The notes under the pieces were generated by a model. It saw only the letters and a list, made by a program, of their open reading frames with translations. It did not search any database and had not been told where the DNA came from. A program made the position numbers and the translations under genes. From Amycolatopsis oliviviridis (GTDB lineage Bacteria > Actinomycetota > Actinomycetes > Mycobacteriales > Pseudonocardiaceae), in NCBI RefSeq assembly GCF_014654365.1, contig NZ_BNAY01000006.1, forward strand, positions 365,702 to 429,701: a DNA stretch of 64,000 nucleotides, in the 5' to 3' direction. Each line of letters starts with the position of its first letter. Positions within the stretch are counted from its first letter, which is position 1. Shown here piece by piece: positions 43,631 through 55,288 of the stretch.

Positions 43631-44464
43631 TCAGCGCTTCTTGCCGGTACGCCGGCGGCGGACGATCATGGCGTCGGAAGCCTTGCGGCGGCGGGTGCGG
43701 CCTTCGGGCTTACCGTTCGGGTTCACCGGGTGGCGACCACCGGAGGTCTTACCCTCACCACCACCGTGCGGGTGGTCGACCGGGTTCATGACGACACCAC
43801 GGACGGTGGGGCGCTTGCCGCGCCAGCGGTTACGGCCCGCCTTGCCCCAGTTGATGTTCGAGTGCTCGGAGTTGCCGACCTCGCCGATGGTGGCGCGGTT
43901 GCGCACGTCGACGTTGCGGATCTCGCCCGAGGGGAGACGAAGCTGGGCGTAAGGCCCGTCCTTCGCCACCAGCTGCACCTTGGCACCGGCGGACCGCGCC
44001 ATCTTCGCGCCGCCACCGGGGCGGAGCTCGATCGCGTGGATCACGGTGCCGACCGGGATGTTGCGCAGCGGCAGGTTGTTACCCGGCTTGATGTCGGCCC
44101 GGGGGCCGTTCTCGACCGTGTCACCCTGCTTGAGCTTCTCCGGGGCGATGATGTAGCGCTTCTCGCCGTCGGCGTAGTGCAGCAGCGCGATCCGAGCGGA
44201 CCGGTTGGGGTCGTACTCGATGTGCGCGACCTTGGCGGGAACGCCGTCCTTGTCGTTCCGGCGGAAGTCGATCAGCCGGTACGCGCGCTTGTGGCCACCG
44301 CCCTTGTGCCGGGTGGTGATCTTGCCGCTGGAGTTACGGCCGCCGGACTTGCTCAGCGGACGCAGCAGCGACTTCTCCGGGGTGGACCGAGTGATCTCGG
44401 CGAAGTCGGAGACGCTGGAACCGCGACGACCCGGGGTCGTCGGCTTGTACTTGCGGATGCCCAT
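43631..44464 (-). CDS. rplB: 50S ribosomal protein L2
   Basis: 277 residues: GIRKYKPTTPGRRGSSVSDF, then the peptidyl-transferase-proximal VMNPVDHPHGGGEGKTSGGR. Full length. Confidence 0.98.
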   Translation of the reverse strand: MGIRKYKPTTPGRRGSSVSDFAEITRSTPEKSLLRPLSKSGGRNSSGKITTRHKGGGHKRAYRLIDFRRNDKDGVPAKVAHIEYDPNRSARIALLHYADGEKRYIIAPEKLKQGDTVENGPRADIKPGNNLPLRNIPVGTVIHAIELRPGGGAKMARSAGAKVQLVAKDGPYAQLRLPSGEIRNVDVRNRATIGEVGNSEHSNINWGKAGRNRWRGKRPTVRGVVMNPVDHPHGGGEGKTSGGRHPVNPNGKPEGRTRRRKASDAMIVRRRRTGKKR

Positions 44465-44480
44465 GTGTCAGCTCAGTCCT

Positions 44481-44792
44481 TTACGCGGTGGGTCCGCCGA
44501 AGATCTCGATCGGCTTGCTCTCAGCCGAAAGAGTCACGATGGCGCGCTTGGTGTCCTTGCGCTTGCCGAAGCCGGCGCGAGTCCGCTTACGCTTGCCCTG
44601 GCGGTTGGCCGTGTTGACGCTGACCACCTTGACGCCGAACACCTTCTCGACCGCGATCTTGATCTGGGTCTTGTTGGCGTCCGGGCGGACGATGAACGTG
44701 TACTTGTGGTCCTCGAGCAGCCCGTAGGACTTCTCGGAGATCACCGGCGCGAGCAAGATGTCGCGGGGATCGGGGATGGCGATCGCACTCAC
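44481..44792 (-). CDS. rplW: 50S ribosomal protein L23
   Basis: 103 residues from a GTG overlapping the rplD stop. DPRDILLAPVISEKSYGLLE and KTQIKIAVEKVFGVKVVSVN are typical. Docking site for trigger factor and SRP. Confidence 0.98.
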   Translation of the reverse strand: MSAIAIPDPRDILLAPVISEKSYGLLEDHKYTFIVRPDANKTQIKIAVEKVFGVKVVSVNTANRQGKRKRTRAGFGKRKDTKRAIVTLSAESKPIEIFGGPTA

Positions 44793-45475
44793 TGCTCGTC
44801 ACTCCCTTCAACCTCGCTCGACCGCGCGCTGGCCTTCGCGCCCTTGCCCCGGACGGGACCGGCGACGAACACGTCGTAAGCGGCCTTGGTGAACACCACG
44901 TCGTCGTTGACCAACACGTCGTAGGTGTTGAGCTGGTCGGGCGTGATGATGTGGACCTCGGCCAGGTTCCGCAGCGAGTTCCAGCTCAGCTCGTCGTCGC
45001 GGTGCAGGACCACGAGAACGCGCTTGGCCTGGGTCAGCGCGGCGATGGCGGCCTTGGCGGACTTGGTGGACGGCTTCTCGCCGGTCACCAGTTCGGTGAC
45101 GACGTGCAGCTGTCCGGCACGGGCCCGGTCGGAGAGGGCGCCACGCAGGGCGGCGGCCTTCATCTTCTTCGGGGTCCGCTGGGTGTAGTCACGCGGCGTG
45201 GGGCCGTGGACGACGCCACCACCGGTGAACTGCGGCGCACGGGTCGAACCCTGGCGGGCGCGGCCGGTGCCCTTCTGGCGGTACGGCTTCTTGCCACCAC
45301 CGCGGACTTCACCGCGGGTCTTGGTGTCATGCGTGCCCTGGCGCGCGGCGGCCAGCTGGCCCACCACGACCTGGTGCATGAGGGGCACGTTGGCCTGCAC
45401 GTCGAAGATCTCCGAGGGGAGCTCGACCGTGCCGTCGGCTTTACCGGCCGGGGTCTTCAGCTCGACGCTGGTCAT
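44789..45475 (-). CDS. rplD: 50S ribosomal protein L4
   Basis: 228 residues. The extended loop GGGKKPYRQKGTGRARQGST lines the exit tunnel. In E. coli L4 autoregulates the S10 operon. Two bases separate it from rplC. Confidence 0.98.
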   Translation of the reverse strand: MTSVELKTPAGKADGTVELPSEIFDVQANVPLMHQVVVGQLAAARQGTHDTKTRGEVRGGGKKPYRQKGTGRARQGSTRAPQFTGGGVVHGPTPRDYTQRTPKKMKAAALRGALSDRARAGQLHVVTELVTGEKPSTKSAKAAIAALTQAKRVLVVLHRDDELSWNSLRNLAEVHIITPDQLNTYDVLVNDDVVFTKAAYDVFVAGPVRGKGAKASARSSEVEGSDEQ

Positions 45476-45477
45476 GT

Positions 45478-46128
45478 TCAGTTACCACCCTTCGCGGCGC
45501 TGCGAACGAACAGCAGGCCGCCCTTGGGACCGGGCACGGCGCCCTTGATCAGCAGCAGGCCGTCCTCGGCACGCACCGCGTGCACGGTCAGGTTCTGCGT
45601 GGTGACCCGGTCGTTGCCCATCCGGCCCGCCATGCGCAGGCCCTTGAAGACGCGGCCCGGGGTGGCGCAGCCACCGATCGAGCCGGGCTTGCGGTGCACG
45701 GCCTGGGCACCGTGGCTCGCGCCCTGGCCCTTGAAGCCGTGACGCTTCATGACACCGGCGTAGCCCTTGCCCTTGCTGGTACCGGTCACGTCGACCTCGA
45801 TACCGGCCTCGAACACCTCGGCGGTGATCTCCTGGCCGACCTCGTAGGTCTCGGCGTCGGTGGTACGCAGCTCCGCAAGGAAACGACGCGGGGTCACGCT
45901 CGCCTTGTCGAAGTGGCCGGTGCGCGGCTTGTTCACCCGGCGCGGGTCGACCGCGCCGAAAGCCAGCTGCACGGCCTTGTAGCCGTCGTTCTCCTGGGTC
46001 CGAACCTGGGTGACCACGTTCGGCCCGGCCTGCACGACGGTCACCGGGACGACCCGGTTGTTCTCGTCGAAGACCTGGGTCATGCCGAGCTTGGTGCCCA
46101 GGATGCCCTTCACTTGCCTGTCAGACAT
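45478..46128 (-). CDS. rplC: 50S ribosomal protein L3
   Basis: 216 residues: GILGTKLGMTQVFDENNRVV, then GFKGQGASHGAQAVHRKPGS, the conserved loop near the peptidyl-transferase centre. Confidence 0.98.
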   Translation of the reverse strand: MSDRQVKGILGTKLGMTQVFDENNRVVPVTVVQAGPNVVTQVRTQENDGYKAVQLAFGAVDPRRVNKPRTGHFDKASVTPRRFLAELRTTDAETYEVGQEITAEVFEAGIEVDVTGTSKGKGYAGVMKRHGFKGQGASHGAQAVHRKPGSIGGCATPGRVFKGLRMAGRMGNDRVTTQNLTVHAVRAEDGLLLIKGAVPGPKGGLLFVRSAAKGGN

Positions 46129-46162
46129 GAGTCTCTTACTCTCCGCCGCTCGCCAGCCGCTG

Positions 46163-46468
46163 CTACTGGATGTTGACGTCGACGCTCGCCGGCAGGTCGA
46201 TGCGCATGAGCGCGTCGACCGTCTTCGGCGTCGGGTCGAGGATGTCGATCAGACGCTTGTGCGTGCGCATCTCGAAGTGCTCGCGCGAGTCCTTGTACTT
46301 GTGCGGCGAGCGGATGACGCAGTAAACGTTCTTCTCGGTGGGCAGCGGCACCGGCCCGACAACACGGGCGCCGGTGCGCGTGACCGTCTCGACGATCTTG
46401 CGTGCCGAGGTGTCGATCGCCTCGTGGTCGTAGGCCTTGAGCCGGATGCGGATCTTCTGTCCCGCCAT
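46163..46468 (-). CDS. rpsJ: 30S ribosomal protein S10
   Basis: 101 residues: KIRIRLKAYDHEAIDTSARK, then SPHKYKDSREHFEMRTHKRL. It is also NusE in antitermination complexes. First gene of the S10-spc operon that runs to rplO. Confidence 0.98.
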   Translation of the reverse strand: MAGQKIRIRLKAYDHEAIDTSARKIVETVTRTGARVVGPVPLPTEKNVYCVIRSPHKYKDSREHFEMRTHKRLIDILDPTPKTVDALMRIDLPASVDVNIQ

Positions 46469-46820
46469 GGTGGCTGCTCGTTCCTTGTCGTCTCGTGCCG
46501 CTTTTGTCTTTTCAAACCTCAGCCTGGCTGAGGTTTTCCCAGTTCAACGGCCCTGTCCCCGGTCCACGCGGTCGGGCGTGTCGGGCCCGACGCACAGACG
46601 GATCCCGCGGGATCTTCGTCTTGCCTGGTCTTCCTCAACGTGAGGAGGCATCGAGCCGGCCGAAATGCTGGATAGCCGTCTCAAACGCCCTTGCCCGCTA
46701 GCCTCACCCGAAGGAAGTGCTCCGCGGACCGTGGCCGCTCATACCAGGGCGGCCGGAACCCGTTCTCCGAAAGAAGTACGAGTTCGGCCGCCCCAGGACG
46801 AGCAACCTGAATAGTGTCGC
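46469..46820 (-). promoter_or_regulatory. rpsJ (S10 operon) leader
   Basis: No gene in about 350 bases. Structures on the way to rpsJ: a stem GGGCGGCCGGAAC / GTTCGGCCGCCC (46747-46793), the palindrome GATCCCGCGGGATC (46601-46614), the motif CGCGGTCGGGCGTGTCGG (46567-46584, plus-strand reading) shared with the rpsL leader, and a tight hairpin AAACCTCAGC-CTG-GCTGAGGTTT (46514-46536) about 45 bases before the start. It resembles an autoregulated r-protein leader in position; mechanism not shown. Confidence 0.6.
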
Positions 46821-46826
46821 ACACGT

Positions 46827-46878
46827 GATTTGACGCCCCTAACCCGGGGGTGTATTGACCCCGGGCGGGGCGTCTAAA

Positions 46879-46880
<2 letters not shown>
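46827..46880 (-). terminator. Terminator overlapping the tuf stop codon
   Basis: Long inverted repeat GATTTGACGCCCC ... GGGGCGTCTAAATC, with an inner GC-rich arm (ACCCGGGGGT / GACCCCGGGC), starting inside the tuf stop. A strong terminator at the end of rpsL-rpsG-fusA-tuf. Confidence 0.8.
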
Positions 46881-48072
<1,192 letters not shown>

Positions 48073-48195
48073 TGGAATGTCCTCCTGGACTGTTTTGCTT
48101 ACTCACCGGCCAACGTGGCTGTCGGACGGAGATTCGTTTCTTACGGATACCGCGGACGTTCAGGAGCGTTCCTTATGCCCGCGAGCGGACGGGAA

Positions 48196-50295
<2,100 letters not shown>

Positions 50296-50358
50296 GAGAG
50301 TGTTCCCCTGTCTCAAAATTGGGGCCCGGCAAGGCTTTGATCGGCAGCCGGGCGGTCA

Positions 50359-50829
50359 TCACCAGCGGTAGTGCGCGAAGGCCTTGTTGGACTCGGCCAT
50401 CTTGTGCGTGTCCTCGCGCCGCTTCACGCTGGCGCCGAGGCCGTTGCTCGCGTCGAGGAGTTCGTTCTGCAGACGCTCGATCATGGTCTTCTCGCGGCGG
50501 GCCGCGGAGAAGGAGACGAGCCAGCGCAGCGCGAGGGTGGTGGAGCGGCCCGGCTTGACCTCGATCGGCACCTGGTAGGTGGCACCACCGACGCGGCGGC
50601 TCTTCACCTCGATGGTGGGCTTCACGTTGTCGAGGGCGCGCTTCAGCGTGACGACCGGGTCGGTGCCGGTCTTCTCGCGAGCGCCTTCGAGAGCGCCGTA
50701 GACGATGCGCTCGGCCAGGGACCGCTTGCCGTCCTTCAGCACCTTGTTCACCAGCTGGGTGACCAGCGGGGATGCGTAGACGGGGTCAGAGATCAGCGGC
50801 CGCTTCGGGGCCGGACCCTTGCGGGGCAT
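50359..50829 (-). CDS. rpsG: 30S ribosomal protein S7
   Basis: 156 residues: KRPLISDPVYASPLVTQLVN, LKRALDNVKPTIEVKSRRVG, and the C-terminal KMAESNKAFAHYRW. The ATG overlaps the rpsL stop by one base. Confidence 0.98.
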   Translation of the reverse strand: MPRKGPAPKRPLISDPVYASPLVTQLVNKVLKDGKRSLAERIVYGALEGAREKTGTDPVVTLKRALDNVKPTIEVKSRRVGGATYQVPIEVKPGRSTTLALRWLVSFSAARREKTMIERLQNELLDASNGLGASVKRREDTHKMAESNKAFAHYRW

Positions 50830-51203
50830 TAGCTCTTCTCCTTCTTCGCGCCGTACCGGCTGCGCGCCTGCTTACGGTTCTTGACACCCTGGGTGTCGAG
50901 CGAACCGCGGATGATCTTGTAACGGACACCCGGCAGGTCCTTCACACGGCCACCGCGCACGAGCACCATCGAGTGCTCCTGCAGGTTGTGGCCTTCACCG
51001 GGAATGTAGGCGGTGACCTCGATGCCGCTGGTCAGCTTCACACGAGCGACCTTGCGAAGCGCCGAGTTCGGCTTCTTGGGGGTTGTGGTGTACACGCGAG
51101 TGCACACGCCACGCCGCTGCGGGCTCCCCTTGAGGGCCGCGGTCTTCTGCTTGGCAGCCTTGTCCTGGCGGCCCTTACGGACCAGCTGCTGGATCGTGGG
51201 CAA
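50829..51203 (-). CDS. rpsL: 30S ribosomal protein S12
   Basis: 124 residues from a TTG: MPTIQQLVRKGRQDKAAKQK. TTTPKKPNSALRKVARVKL carries the conserved lysine at about position 43 associated with streptomycin sensitivity, unaltered here. Accuracy-centre protein; first gene of rpsL-rpsG-fusA-tuf. Confidence 0.98.
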   Translation of the reverse strand: MPTIQQLVRKGRQDKAAKQKTAALKGSPQRRGVCTRVYTTTPKKPNSALRKVARVKLTSGIEVTAYIPGEGHNLQEHSMVLVRGGRVKDLPGVRYKIIRGSLDTQGVKNRKQARSRYGAKKEKS

Positions 51204-51421
51204 TGGACCAGCTTTCTGTTCGCGATCTTGCTACTACGTGTTGTCTCCGGCCCCCGCGGTCGGGCGTGTCGGCCCGCGTCACGGTCTTGCGACCGGTAAC
51301 TTCCCGTAGGGATTTTCCGTCGGATCCCGCGTGGGCGAAGCCGGTGGACCGGATGCCTGAGCACCCCGTCCATGCCGCACGGCACACGGGACGGCCCGAC
51401 GCCTGCCGGGCACGGTCTCCA
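51204..51421 (-). promoter_or_regulatory. rpsL operon leader
   Basis: Untranslated leader with a stem CGGTC-GCAA-GACCG (GNRA-type loop, about 51281-51295) followed by the motif CGCGGTCGGGCGTGTCGG (51255-51272, plus-strand reading) shared with the rpsJ leader. Confidence 0.55.
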
Positions 51422-51451
51422 AAGATACCCGGCCACTTCCGCGCCGACCAA
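51422..51451 (-). promoter_or_regulatory. Probable rpsL operon promoter
   Basis: On the minus strand TTGGTC (51446-51451) and TATCTT (51422-51427) are 18 bases apart, fitting a housekeeping sigma promoter. The same GGGTATCTT occurs upstream of rplM. Confidence 0.5.
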
Positions 51452-51579
51452 ATCGGGGGGTCGATAACTATATCGTGCCGGGCGTCACGCCGCGGCCACC
51501 CTGATGGAACGGCGTTTCGGGCCGTTTCTCCAGCCAGGCCCCGCCACCGCCGTCGACGGAGGCGCCGCGAGGCCGGCCT

Positions 51580-51726
51580 TCAGTCCTCGTCGGGCTTGGC
51601 GTGGTCCGCCCGGCCCGGGTGCGGGTCCCTGCTGAGGTCGATCAACGGGTGAACGGGCGCCCCCTCCGGCGCCGCGTGACTCCCCCGCCTGGGCTCCTCG
51701 GTGCTTTCCTGCTGCTCGGCGTCCAC
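51580..51726 (-). CDS. Small hydrophilic protein upstream of rpsL
   Basis: 48 residues from a GTG with an excellent GGGGAGGG site 5 bases upstream. Third codon positions are about 90 percent G/C. The protein is acidic and hydrophilic with no membrane span: AEQQESTEEPRRGSHAAPEG, then HPLIDLSRDPHPG, ending KPDED. It lies about 130 bases upstream of the probable rpsL promoter and is separate from the operon. I know of no family; it may be a conserved actinobacterial small protein. Supported by ribosome site and codon bias only. Confidence 0.5.
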   Translation of the reverse strand: MDAEQQESTEEPRRGSHAAPEGAPVHPLIDLSRDPHPGRADHAKPDED

Positions 51727-51905
51727 GACGCCCTCCCCTCGTACGTACTGTTACCGCCCTGCTCGGCGAACCACGCTACCTATTCCCCTAACGGGTGAGC
51801 CGAATGGATCCGGAAAGCACACCATCGCGTCAAACGTGTGAATGAGTCACGATGACACCGGTCACAGTGATGACCAGAGACACACCGCAAGCACGGGGAG
51901 GCTCC

Positions 51906-52475
51906 ATGTCGGCCGAGTTCGAACAACTTGTCGCGGAATTCGAGAAGTTCCAATCCAGCATCCAGAACGTCGACGATCGGTTCGCGAACATCGGCGGTAT
52001 GCAGGACGAGCTCAGCAGGCTCGAAGCGACGGCCACGTCGCCGGACCGCGCGGTGACGGTGGTGGCGGGCCCCGGTGGCGCCGTGATGGACGTCAAGTTC
52101 ACCGAGGAGGCCCTGCGCCAGCGGCCGGAGGCCCTGTCCGCCGCGGTGATGTCCACCATCCAGCAGGCGGTGGCCGAATCGGCCCGCAAGCAGGCCGCCA
52201 TCGTCGAAGAGCACATGGGCGACGACCTCAACCTGGTCGACCAGGTGCTGGAGACCCAGGCCGAACTCTTCGGGACCACGGTCGAGGACCTGAAGGCGCG
52301 GATGGACGAGGCCGCGCCCACACCGCCCGCGGTCGAGCAGTCCGACGACTATTCCCAGCGCTCCGTCCTGCGCACCGACGAGCCCGAAGCGCCGCGGCCC
52401 GCACCGCCGGCGCCGAGCGGCGGATCCGACGGCGACCGCTTCTTGAAGAACCTGTTCGACGAGGACGATCGCTGA
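51906..52475 (+). CDS. YbaB/EbfC-like protein of the second T7SS locus
   Basis: 189 residues from the ATG at 51906 (GGGGAGG upstream; an earlier in-frame start lacks a site). Residues about 25-110 resemble the YbaB/EbfC fold (VTVVAGPGGAVMDVKFTEEA). A disordered tail contains SDDYSQRSVLRTDE and ends FLKNLFDEDDR. YbaB-like proteins (e.g. EspL in ESX-1) occur in T7SS loci, where they may chaperone substrates. The gene overlaps the next by one base (TGATG). Confidence 0.75.
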   Translation: MSAEFEQLVAEFEKFQSSIQNVDDRFANIGGMQDELSRLEATATSPDRAVTVVAGPGGAVMDVKFTEEALRQRPEALSAAVMSTIQQAVAESARKQAAIVEEHMGDDLNLVDQVLETQAELFGTTVEDLKARMDEAAPTPPAVEQSDDYSQRSVLRTDEPEAPRPAPPAPSGGSDGDRFLKNLFDEDDR

Positions 52476-52831
52476 TGTCCGACGGCGCGGTCAACGGCGG
52501 ATACCAGGTCGACCCGGGCGCATTGCGCCGCTATTCCGGCGAACTCGGCAATTACGGGGGCCAGACCGGGAAACTGAAGGAAATGGTCGGCCAGGCCGAC
52601 GTCGGCAACGAGTCCTGGGGAATCGTCGGGCTGTTCACCAAGGACGGCTACACGCAGACCCTGCGGTCCCTCAAGGACTTGATGGAAGCCATGGCCAAGG
52701 GCCTCGAAAGCGCCGGCTCGAAGATGACCCAGGCCGCCGACATCTACCAGGGCGTCGAAGAAGACCACGTGACGACGTTCAACAAGCTGGAAGTGAAGCT
52801 CGACGGGCCGAAGTCCGGGGGGAAGCCGTAA
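52475..52831 (+). CDS. Small helical T7SS-type protein, cassette copy 1
   Basis: 118 residues, helical, with NESWGIVGLFTKDGYTQTLR near residue 45: a W-G-like turn in a WXG100-sized protein. It is paralogous to the 54914-55273 product (shared DVGxESWGxVGLFxKxxYT). It ends by overlapping the next ATG (TAATG). Probably a T7SS substrate or chaperone for the large protein encoded next. Confidence 0.7.
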   Translation: MSDGAVNGGYQVDPGALRRYSGELGNYGGQTGKLKEMVGQADVGNESWGIVGLFTKDGYTQTLRSLKDLMEAMAKGLESAGSKMTQAADIYQGVEEDHVTTFNKLEVKLDGPKSGGKP

Positions 52832-54096
52832 TGGCCGAGGTCCAGGACGTGACCGCGGGCGTGTCGATGAAGTCCTACAAGGACGACACCGTCATCCCCG
52901 GGATCAACACCGAGAACGCGATCAAGAAGACGCCGATCGTCGGCGACGCCGTCCAGCTGGGCAAGGACTCCGTGTCCGCCTACAAGCAGGTCTTCGACGG
53001 CAAGACCCAGGCCGACGGCGCCGACATCGCGATGGGCGTCACCACCATCGCGCTGGACGCCAAGACGCTGATCCAGTCCGGTTCGCAGACCATCGTCGAC
53101 ATCGCGACGGATCCGCTGGGCTGGCTGATCGGGCAGGGGCTGAGCTTCCTCATCAACGTCGTCCAGCCGGTGCAGGACGCCATCCACTTCGTCAGCGGGG
53201 ACGGCCCGGCGCTGAGCAAGGCGGCGGAGAACTTCGGCGCGCTGGCCAAGGCGCTGCAGGACATGTCGGTCAACTTCGACCAGGTCGCGGACGAGCGCCT
53301 CGCGGGCTGGGCGGGCGACGCCGGGACCGCGGCGAAGAAGGGACTCGCCGAGTTTTCCAGCGGTATCAACGGTGTCGCGGCGAAAGCCGGGGACATGGCG
53401 CAGATGCTGCAAGTGAACAGCATGGTGATGACGTTCATCGAGGAGCTGATCAAGGCGATCCTCACCGAGGTCATCAGCTGGCTGATCACGTTGTGGGTGC
53501 CCGCGATCGCCGCGGCCGTCCCCACTTTCGGCGCCTCCACCGCCGCCGCCGGTGCCGCGACGCCACCGAAGCTCGCGGCCACCGCGACGAAGACGACCGG
53601 GTTCGTCAACCGGCTCCGGAAGATCCTGTCCGACGTGCTGGCGTGGCTGCGCAAGATGCAGGCCAAACTCGCCGACAGCAAGATGGGCAAGTTCCTGACC
53701 GACGGCAACCGGGCCACCGACCGGTTCGCCGACCGGATGAAGAACACCAAGTCCGGCAAGGGTTACGTCGACGCGCTGATGGGTGAGAAGGGCATGCTGG
53801 GCAAGCGGCTCGACACCCCTCGTCCGGTGTTCAACGCGACGAAGGACGCCGTGGACGTCGACGCGACCCTGCGCGGCGAGATGCTCAGGGACGTGGGCAA
53901 AGCGGCGAAGGACGGCGTCGTCAAGGGCCTGACCGGTTCCACGACCGGGGACTGGCAGGACAAGCGCGGCCGGGCGATCCTCGACGCCGGCGGCAAGGTG
54001 ATCGGCTACGCCAAGGACGGCAAGAAGGCCGCGGACCACGGCGATCGCGGCCAGGAACAGTCCGATCAAGAGACCAAGAACGACCTGGATTTCTGA
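52831..54096 (+). CDS. Large T7SS substrate-like protein, cassette copy 1
   Basis: 421 residues. The middle shows DPLGWLIGQGLSFLINVVQP, then VSGDGPALSKAAENFGALAK and a W-A-G turn (LAGWAGDAGTA) in a WXG-like helical hairpin. A hydrophobic patch follows (FIEELIKAILTEVISWLITL). The C-terminal half is charged and unrecognised, ending in ETKNDLDF. It is paralogous to the 55289 gene, which ends SDNLDF. It could be an exported toxin or surface protein; no catalytic motif is seen. Confidence 0.7.
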   Translation: MAEVQDVTAGVSMKSYKDDTVIPGINTENAIKKTPIVGDAVQLGKDSVSAYKQVFDGKTQADGADIAMGVTTIALDAKTLIQSGSQTIVDIATDPLGWLIGQGLSFLINVVQPVQDAIHFVSGDGPALSKAAENFGALAKALQDMSVNFDQVADERLAGWAGDAGTAAKKGLAEFSSGINGVAAKAGDMAQMLQVNSMVMTFIEELIKAILTEVISWLITLWVPAIAAAVPTFGASTAAAGAATPPKLAATATKTTGFVNRLRKILSDVLAWLRKMQAKLADSKMGKFLTDGNRATDRFADRMKNTKSGKGYVDALMGEKGMLGKRLDTPRPVFNATKDAVDVDATLRGEMLRDVGKAAKDGVVKGLTGSTTGDWQDKRGRAILDAGGKVIGYAKDGKKAADHGDRGQEQSDQETKNDLDF

Positions 54097-54118
54097 ACGA
54101 CTGGGAAAGGTGTTCGGG

Positions 54119-54826
54119 ATGGTGTCGGCGCTCGATGCCGATTCGCCGATCGCGACGGCGGCCGGCGCGATCCTCATGCTCGTGGTCGGCGTCGGGCTCC
54201 TCGCCGTCGTGCTGATCGTCGCGTCCAAGGTGAGCGGACGGCGGGAGCGGCGGCAGTGGATGGCGGGCTTCGCCGCGGAGGTGTCCGGCACGTTCCACGG
54301 CGAGCACAGCGAGACGTCACCGGGTTTCGGGGTGGACCCCGTGAGCCTGGAACGGCCGCTCGCGGAGGCGGCGATCGTCCGCTGTGTCGAGTTCAGGTAC
54401 CGCGATCACGACTTCGTCGGTGTCGACTACCTGGACGACCGGCACCAGCCGGGCGGGGACACCACGCAACGGGCCTTCCATTCGGTCCAGCTACGGGTGT
54501 CCGAGGCGGCCCCGCTGTTCGTGTCCGCCGACGGCGCGTTCCCGACCCGGGTCATGCGGGAGTTCGAGCAGGTGAAGACGTTCGACCGGGACTTCGACGG
54601 GGCGGTGAAGGTCCGCGCGGCCGACCGCGAACGGGCCGCGGAGCTGCTCACCCAGGACGTGCGTGACTGGCTGCGCGCGGAACCGCGTCTCGCCCAGTGG
54701 CCCGTGTACCGCGAGCGGGGGATCCTCCGGACCGGCGGGCGACGGCCGCTGACCCGGGAGACACTGCTCGCGGAGGCCGATTTCCTGATCGACGTCGCCG
54801 GCCGGCTGCCCGCCGATCGCGTTTAG
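54119..54826 (+). CDS. Membrane-anchored protein, cassette copy 1
   Basis: 235 residues from the ATG at 54119 (GGGAAAGG 8 bases upstream; the GTG at 54110 is too close to it). One N-terminal membrane span, GAILMLVVGVGLLAVVLIVA, then a soluble domain. Unknown family. It is the same type as the 56480-57091 product: N-terminal span followed by a domain ending in a helix with D-F-L-I-D-V-A. The stop TAG and last codons lie in a palindromic repeat (PADRV stop). Confidence 0.65.
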   Translation: MVSALDADSPIATAAGAILMLVVGVGLLAVVLIVASKVSGRRERRQWMAGFAAEVSGTFHGEHSETSPGFGVDPVSLERPLAEAAIVRCVEFRYRDHDFVGVDYLDDRHQPGGDTTQRAFHSVQLRVSEAAPLFVSADGAFPTRVMREFEQVKTFDRDFDGAVKVRAADRERAAELLTQDVRDWLRAEPRLAQWPVYRERGILRTGGRRPLTRETLLAEADFLIDVAGRLPADRV

Positions 54827-54845
54827 CGGGCTGAACGCGATCCGG
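54814..54845. repeat. Palindromic element between the two cassettes
   Basis: GATCGCGTTTAGCGGGCTGA; its TTTAG supplies the stop codon of the upstream gene. Confidence 0.85.
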
Positions 54846-54913
54846 GGTCGCGGGAACCGAGGGCGGCGTCACGGAGTCCAAGGCGCCGATCACGACGAAG
54901 GAGGAGTGACCGA

Positions 54914-55273
54914 ATGGGCGGCGGACACGAGGTGGTGATCGAGGCGCTGCGCACCTACTCGGGCAAGCTCGGGCAGGACGTGCAGATCCCGAACGAGGTC
55001 GGACGGCTGGTGCAGCAGTCCGACGTCGGCGACGAATCCTGGGGGGTGGTCGGTCTGTTCGTGAAGAACGAATACACGGAAATGCTCACCGACCTGCAGG
55101 ATCTGGTGATCGAAATGGGAGCAGGGCTGACCGCGGCTTCGGAGAAGCTCGGCAACGCGGCCACGATCTACGAGCAGAACGAACACGACAACGTCAAGGC
55201 CCTCAACGACATCCTGAAGCTGCTGGAGCTGCCCGCGCAGTCGCGGATACCGCAGATGGGGCCTGCCAAGTAG
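54914..55273 (+). CDS. Small helical T7SS-type protein, cassette copy 2
   Basis: 119 residues, paralogue of the 52475-52831 product: SDVGDESWGVVGLFVKNEYT near residue 35, then a long helix with AGLTAASEKLGNAATIYEQN. The ATG follows GAAGGAGG. Likely partner of the next, larger protein. Confidence 0.7.
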   Translation: MGGGHEVVIEALRTYSGKLGQDVQIPNEVGRLVQQSDVGDESWGVVGLFVKNEYTEMLTDLQDLVIEMGAGLTAASEKLGNAATIYEQNEHDNVKALNDILKLLELPAQSRIPQMGPAK

Positions 55274-55288
55274 CGAGGGGGACTGATC

